Program-made: the position numbers and the translations under genes
Shown: positions 60,756-64,000 of the stretch, in pieces
Position numbering within the stretch: position 1 is the stretch's first letter
How the letters are laid out: the number at the start of each line of letters is the position of its first letter
NCBI RefSeq assembly: GCF_003097135.1
Contig: NZ_QEQL01000004.1
Span: 310,001-374,000 of the forward strand
Length of the DNA stretch: 64,000 nt
Source of the DNA: Pseudomonas sp. URIL14HWK12:I12
GTDB taxonomy: Bacteria > Pseudomonadota > Gammaproteobacteria > Pseudomonadales > Pseudomonadaceae
Reading direction: 5' to 3'
Notes under the pieces: model-generated
Seen by the model: only the letters and a program-made list of their open reading frames with translations
Told to the model about the DNA's origin: nothing
The model's database searches: none

Positions 60756-62240
60756 TCAGGTCGGGGGGTGTGGGCTGGGGTATTCGCGTGCCCCCTTGAA
60801 CAAGACGTAGAGAGGTTCAATACCGGCCGAGTCGGGAAACACTACGATGTAGTCATCGGAGCGTACAGGCACTCCCGGCGCCAGCGGCTCAATCAGCGGA
60901 ACGGGCGGAATAATTACATTGCCAGTGTGCAAAGCGCCGCCGACCGAAACGCTTCGCTCTACCCAGTCAATGCGGTGAGCCGGCTCACCAGGGCGGGTGA
61001 AGCGATAGCCGCCTTCGGCAGGGCGGGCCGCAACGACAGGTACCGACGCGTCGACCACGGCATTGCTCGTATCGATCAGGCAGATTTGGGCTTGGCGCGA
61101 AAACGCGGGGCTCCCCGGCTCTGGATCGATCCAGCCCGAAGCTGCACGGATGGGCAGGTTGATATAACCCGCTGTTTCTGCAAGCCATGGCCAATCATGC
61201 CCTTCGACCGGCAAAAACTCTGACAATGGCACACAGAGCGCAAAAGGTTCACCGGGGCCTGGGCGATCGTAATGGAAGGCTATAACGCGGGATTGATTAG
61301 CCGCCGGGGCGGCCTGGCCGGCATGCCAGAGCAGCCCGGCTACGGCCGAACGTATCGACCGTCGAAACGCTGGCATTTGGCCTTCTAACAGTCGTGCGAG
61401 GCCTATATGAGGCGTAAGAAGCCGGGCAAGGCCATCCATACCGGCCAAGGGTGCTGTGAAATGATGAGAACGTGAGGCAGGCGCGCGCCCTTCTTCGTGC
61501 ACCTGGGCGATCAAACGCTGCTGCAACGACAGGGCAAGGGCGAACGCTTGTTGAGTCAGCTCCGTGCGACGCCGCAGGATGGCAGGCTGATGCGAAGCGT
61601 AGCGCTCGCAAGTTGACTCCGCCATCTGAAGCGCCTCCCGCTTCGCACCAGGGTCACCTTCTGCAGATGGCATCGCATCCCGGACCCACTCATGCGCGAA
61701 CCGTATCTTCTGCGCCAGTGAGGTGTAACGGTTCAACGGCGCCTGCATACCGTGGCGCGCATCGTCAAAGGCATCAAGCCGGGCGCGCAAGCTGCTTTCA
61801 TCGCCCGTATCGATGAAAGCCTGCATGCGATCAAGCGCCGTTACCGCCTGTCGCTCCGCCCGATCGAGCTCGGCAGCCAACTGCCGCGCCCTGTCGAGTT
61901 CACGCAGCGATGCCTGTTGCAACCGCTGTTGTGGCGTCATTCTAACGGGCAGAGCCGGCGGTGGCGGCAACGTGTCATCACTGAACGCCGGCAGGCCTCG
62001 CGAATTGGCGCTTTGCTTGAGTTTGCCAAGTACGGAGTCGACCAGACTGACGCTGGCGCCGCCCCAAACGCGCTTGGGGTAGAACAGCAGATCTGCCCCT
62101 TCAGGATGGCCGCACACCTGGTCAAAATGGTCGACCAACGTGTCGTGCTCAGTGGCGAGGGTTTTAAAATCGAGGATTGACTCAATCAGGGTTGAGAATT
62201 CGGCGCGAGTGTAGTGCTGCAGGGTGGGTTTGAGTTCCAT
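60756..62240 (-). CDS. Im9-like domain fused to pyocin-type delivery modules, no nuclease domain
   Basis: 494 residues after AAGGAG. Residues 1 to about 88 resemble the colicin E9/pyocin immunity family (MELKPTLQHYTRAEFSTLIE, GHPEGADLLFYPK; the usual ...DLIYYP is here DLLFYP). After a Pro-rich hinge come a long charged coiled coil (about 105-260) and a pyocin-S-type translocation region (about 285-480) ending in DYIVVFPDSAGIEPLYVLFK and GAREYP. Related proteins I recall continue into a DNase domain; this one stops after SPHPPT. It follows the immunity gene at 62401 and precedes flhA. It may be a disarmed bacteriocin or an immunity/decoy protein. Confidence 0.75.
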   Translation of the reverse strand: MELKPTLQHYTRAEFSTLIESILDFKTLATEHDTLVDHFDQVCGHPEGADLLFYPKRVWGGASVSLVDSVLGKLKQSANSRGLPAFSDDTLPPPPALPVRMTPQQRLQQASLRELDRARQLAAELDRAERQAVTALDRMQAFIDTGDESSLRARLDAFDDARHGMQAPLNRYTSLAQKIRFAHEWVRDAMPSAEGDPGAKREALQMAESTCERYASHQPAILRRRTELTQQAFALALSLQQRLIAQVHEEGRAPASRSHHFTAPLAGMDGLARLLTPHIGLARLLEGQMPAFRRSIRSAVAGLLWHAGQAAPAANQSRVIAFHYDRPGPGEPFALCVPLSEFLPVEGHDWPWLAETAGYINLPIRAASGWIDPEPGSPAFSRQAQICLIDTSNAVVDASVPVVAARPAEGGYRFTRPGEPAHRIDWVERSVSVGGALHTGNVIIPPVPLIEPLAPGVPVRSDDYIVVFPDSAGIEPLYVLFKGAREYPSPHPPT

Positions 62241-62400
62241 CTAGAACACGCTCCTTGAAAGTTTCGAAAGACGCAGTGGCAACGCTTTGTACCCGTCAAA
62301 AGCCTGGCAATGCATTCCAACAGCCGCTAGCCAGCACGCCATAAAAGTTAATCTGGAGCGTGCGAGCGAACGAGCCAAAACCGCGACTCATTATGTAAAG

Positions 62401-62874
62401 TCATACGGTCGGCTTATCGAGACAGAAGGTAAGTTTAGAAATAGCCATATCACGACGGTAGCTGACATAAATATAGATGTCGTCGCCGTAGATACCCCTC
62501 TCCTGGAACACTTCCGTCCCCCCCGTAGCACCAATGGGTTTGGGGAGCGTAATCGGCCCTGTATAGAGCAATGCATCGCCCAGTAGTACCTGTAATCGTT
62601 CCCGGCTCAACGGTGTACCAAATGGCCTTGGCAATTCCCCGGTATAGGCAGCAATGTTTGGCAACACGCTGGACAACACCACATGCAGCTCGACAAACTT
62701 TCCCGATTCCGCGCTAAAGGACAATTCCAGACCCAGGTCGGGCTCCAGATAGAAAAAATCATCGTCAGGAGAGTATTTGATTAGATCGTTGGTTCTGACC
62801 AAACCCGCAGAGGCAAGCTCAGACTGAGTTTCCCCAAGGCCTTTTATCAGCCGCTCCAGGTCGAAAGCATTCAT
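62401..62874 (-). CDS. DUF6392-type bacteriocin immunity protein
   Basis: 157 residues. LEPDLGLELSFSAESGKFVE, YTGELPRPFGTPLSRE and GPITLPKPIGATGGTEVF match the DUF6392 family, which accompanies S-type bacteriocins. The ATG at 62872-62874 overlaps the bacteriocin stop by four bases (ATGA), so expression is coupled. The protein probably binds the C-terminal toxin domain in the cytoplasm. A 160-base gap without genes separates it from the next gene. Confidence 0.8.
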   Translation of the reverse strand: MNAFDLERLIKGLGETQSELASAGLVRTNDLIKYSPDDDFFYLEPDLGLELSFSAESGKFVELHVVLSSVLPNIAAYTGELPRPFGTPLSRERLQVLLGDALLYTGPITLPKPIGATGGTEVFQERGIYGDDIYIYVSYRRDMAISKLTFCLDKPTV

Positions 62875-64000
62875 TCATACCAACCTTTTTCAATATTCAA
62901 ATTGTGCAATTCAGCTCTCGCTTGCTCCGCCTGAGCTTCAGAAAGCCCATGCTCCAGCAATCCCGGCTTGATCGCATTGAAGTTGCTATCTACTGCCTTT
63001 CTCAAATCCAACGAGTCGATATATTTCTGCTTGCGGTTCCTGCCACCGTACGTCTCGCTCAGGCTTTGATGAACGATATCCGGAATCGCAATGCTTGCAC
63101 CATTGATCACAGCTTTATTTAACTCTTGCCCCGTCAGCCTGAATTGACGAGCTAGCAAATTGAGTCTCAGCGCGGCCTTGGATGGCATATGATCGATTTG
63201 CAGGCCATCACCTTTACTCCTCTGCTGCATCGGCACACCGTCGCCCACCTCGCCCAATACAACCGGCGGCCCAGCAAACACCAAGCCTGACTCAGGCAGA
63301 TCGTCATCTTCTCCAAACCCCGGAATGCTAGCACCGGCCTGTCCGGGCTCCACCGCTGGCAAACTTGTATTAACTGTTTCCCCTGGTTTCACCTCCATGC
63401 CCGGATACACCGCCTGCTCACCAGGCTGGGCCGGCAGTTCGCTTGGGCCTAGCAACTCCGACCCAGGTGGCACCAACGGCGTCCAGGTGCGCGAACCGCT
63501 GCTGATCGGCCAGGGCAGCAGCATTGGTTGGCGGTGCCGAGCGCCCCACTCACTGCTCGGCGCAGCCATGCGCAGATGGTCCAGATCAAACGAGCCAGCG
63601 GTCGAGGGCTGAGCGATGCGCAGCTCGAAGTGATGACGGCCGCCCATCCAGGTTGCTCTGGGCGCGTAGGGTGCAAGGCCTAGCGCCAGGCGGGCGCGAT
63701 TGGGGGGCTCGAACGCCTGGGCAAGCTCGGGGATGTCACCCAACGTGCGCCAGATTGCACGCTCTACGGCCGCTGGCGTTGCGTAGGCCCGGCCACGCAG
63801 CGGATCGGCGATTGCCGAGGGTATGGCAACGCCTTCCGGCTGGCTCGCACGCAACAGGAAGTCAGCCCCAGCTGCCTTGCCCACTCCTTCGATGTGAAGA
63901 TACCCAGGTACCGGCGGCACGAAACTGAGGTACAACGGCTCAAGCCCGGAAGCTTCGGGAAAGCAAACGATGCAGTCCTGCACGCGAGCGTCAGTACCTT
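62871..64000 (-). CDS. S-type bacteriocin with degenerate colicin DNase domain and a further toxin tip, N-terminus outside window
   Basis: The frame stays open to the right edge; the GTG at 63981-63983 is internal, because the upstream codons (GTDAR) and the following QDCIVCFPEASGLEPLYLSF match the end of a pyocin translocation domain. Next comes a colicin-E9-like DNase fold (GVAIPSAIADPLRGRAY, GLAPYAPRATWMGGRHHFEL), but ELHH is replaced by ELRI and the later TPKRHIDIH-type histidines by APSSEWGARH, so it is probably inactive. After a Pro-rich linker, a new tip of about 115 residues begins GDGLQIDHMPSKAALRLN and contains IPDIVHQSLSETYGGRN; I infer a nuclease with a DH-type site. Followed by its immunity gene. 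Confidence 0.75.
   Translation of the reverse strand, partial: GTDARVQDCIVCFPEASGLEPLYLSFVPPVPGYLHIEGVGKAAGADFLLRASQPEGVAIPSAIADPLRGRAYATPAAVERAIWRTLGDIPELAQAFEPPNRARLALGLAPYAPRATWMGGRHHFELRIAQPSTAGSFDLDHLRMAAPSSEWGARHRQPMLLPWPISSGSRTWTPLVPPGSELLGPSELPAQPGEQAVYPGMEVKPGETVNTSLPAVEPGQAGASIPGFGEDDDLPESGLVFAGPPVVLGEVGDGVPMQQRSKGDGLQIDHMPSKAALRLNLLARQFRLTGQELNKAVINGASIAIPDIVHQSLSETYGGRNRKQKYIDSLDLRKAVDSNFNAIKPGLLEHGLSEAQAEQARAELHNLNIEKGWYE

Noticed and set aside
1..64000. Insertion sequences, CRISPR arrays, prophage genes
   Set aside because: No transposase, cas gene, spaced direct-repeat array or phage structural gene was recognised on either strand.

Overview
The window looks like a chromosomal segment of a Pseudomonas of the P. 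putida group. It is GC-rich, and its gene content and order fit that group: flgBCDEFGH, cheVR, flgAMN, the main flagellar/chemotaxis block flhA-flhF-fleN-fliA-cheYZAB-motCD-parCP-cheW, amrZ, anr-hemN, glcDEFG, fabV and a phnN without other phn genes. Species is inferred from protein resemblance and synteny recalled from memory; nothing was searched.

Layout. 1-5446 (minus strand): rod/hook operons flgBCDE and flgFGH (flgH runs off the left edge), separated by a 59-residue secreted protein and preceded by sigma54 promoters with GGCGGCAA-type enhancer-like repeats. 5721-8522: an AEC permease lying between flgB and cheR-cheV. 8616-11161 (plus): flgA, flgM (sigma28 promoter), flgN and a PilZ YcgR/FlgZ. 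11215-24059: mixed housekeeping and signalling genes (MFS, diguanylate cyclase, tRNA-Arg, phnN, amrZ, mgtE, YihY, CsbD, CvfB, a porin-like protein, a lipoprotein with a sequestered RBS, a NIT-domain protein, a GNAT). 24320-28517: glycolate oxidase glcDEFG. 28631-41544: an EAL protein, a response regulator, fabV, a PACE efflux pump with its LysR regulator, hemN-anr with an ANR box, apt, ttcA, sprT and an ABC ATPase.

41630-46197 is accessory: a cobalamin riboswitch joined directly to an apparently N-truncated CbtA, an orphan RHS core with an AT-rich tip, and a 923-residue protein with a dermonecrotic-toxin-like N-terminus and a TcdA/TcdB-type glycosyltransferase domain. 46204-60614 (minus): the conserved flagellar regulation and chemotaxis block. 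60756-64000 (minus): a bacteriocin locus next to flhA. In transcription order it holds an S-type bacteriocin cut by the right edge, whose colicin-type DNase domain has lost its catalytic histidines and is followed by another toxin tip; a DUF6392-type immunity gene; and a second protein fusing an Im9-like domain to pyocin-type delivery modules but ending before any nuclease.

The main theme is motility and its control: structural genes, export gate, sigma/anti-sigma pair (fliA/flgM), number control (fleN/flhF), a complete chemotaxis pathway with polar ParC/ParP, and c-di-GMP or AmrZ inputs. The most unusual material is the two accessory toxin regions at the ends of the chemotaxis block.
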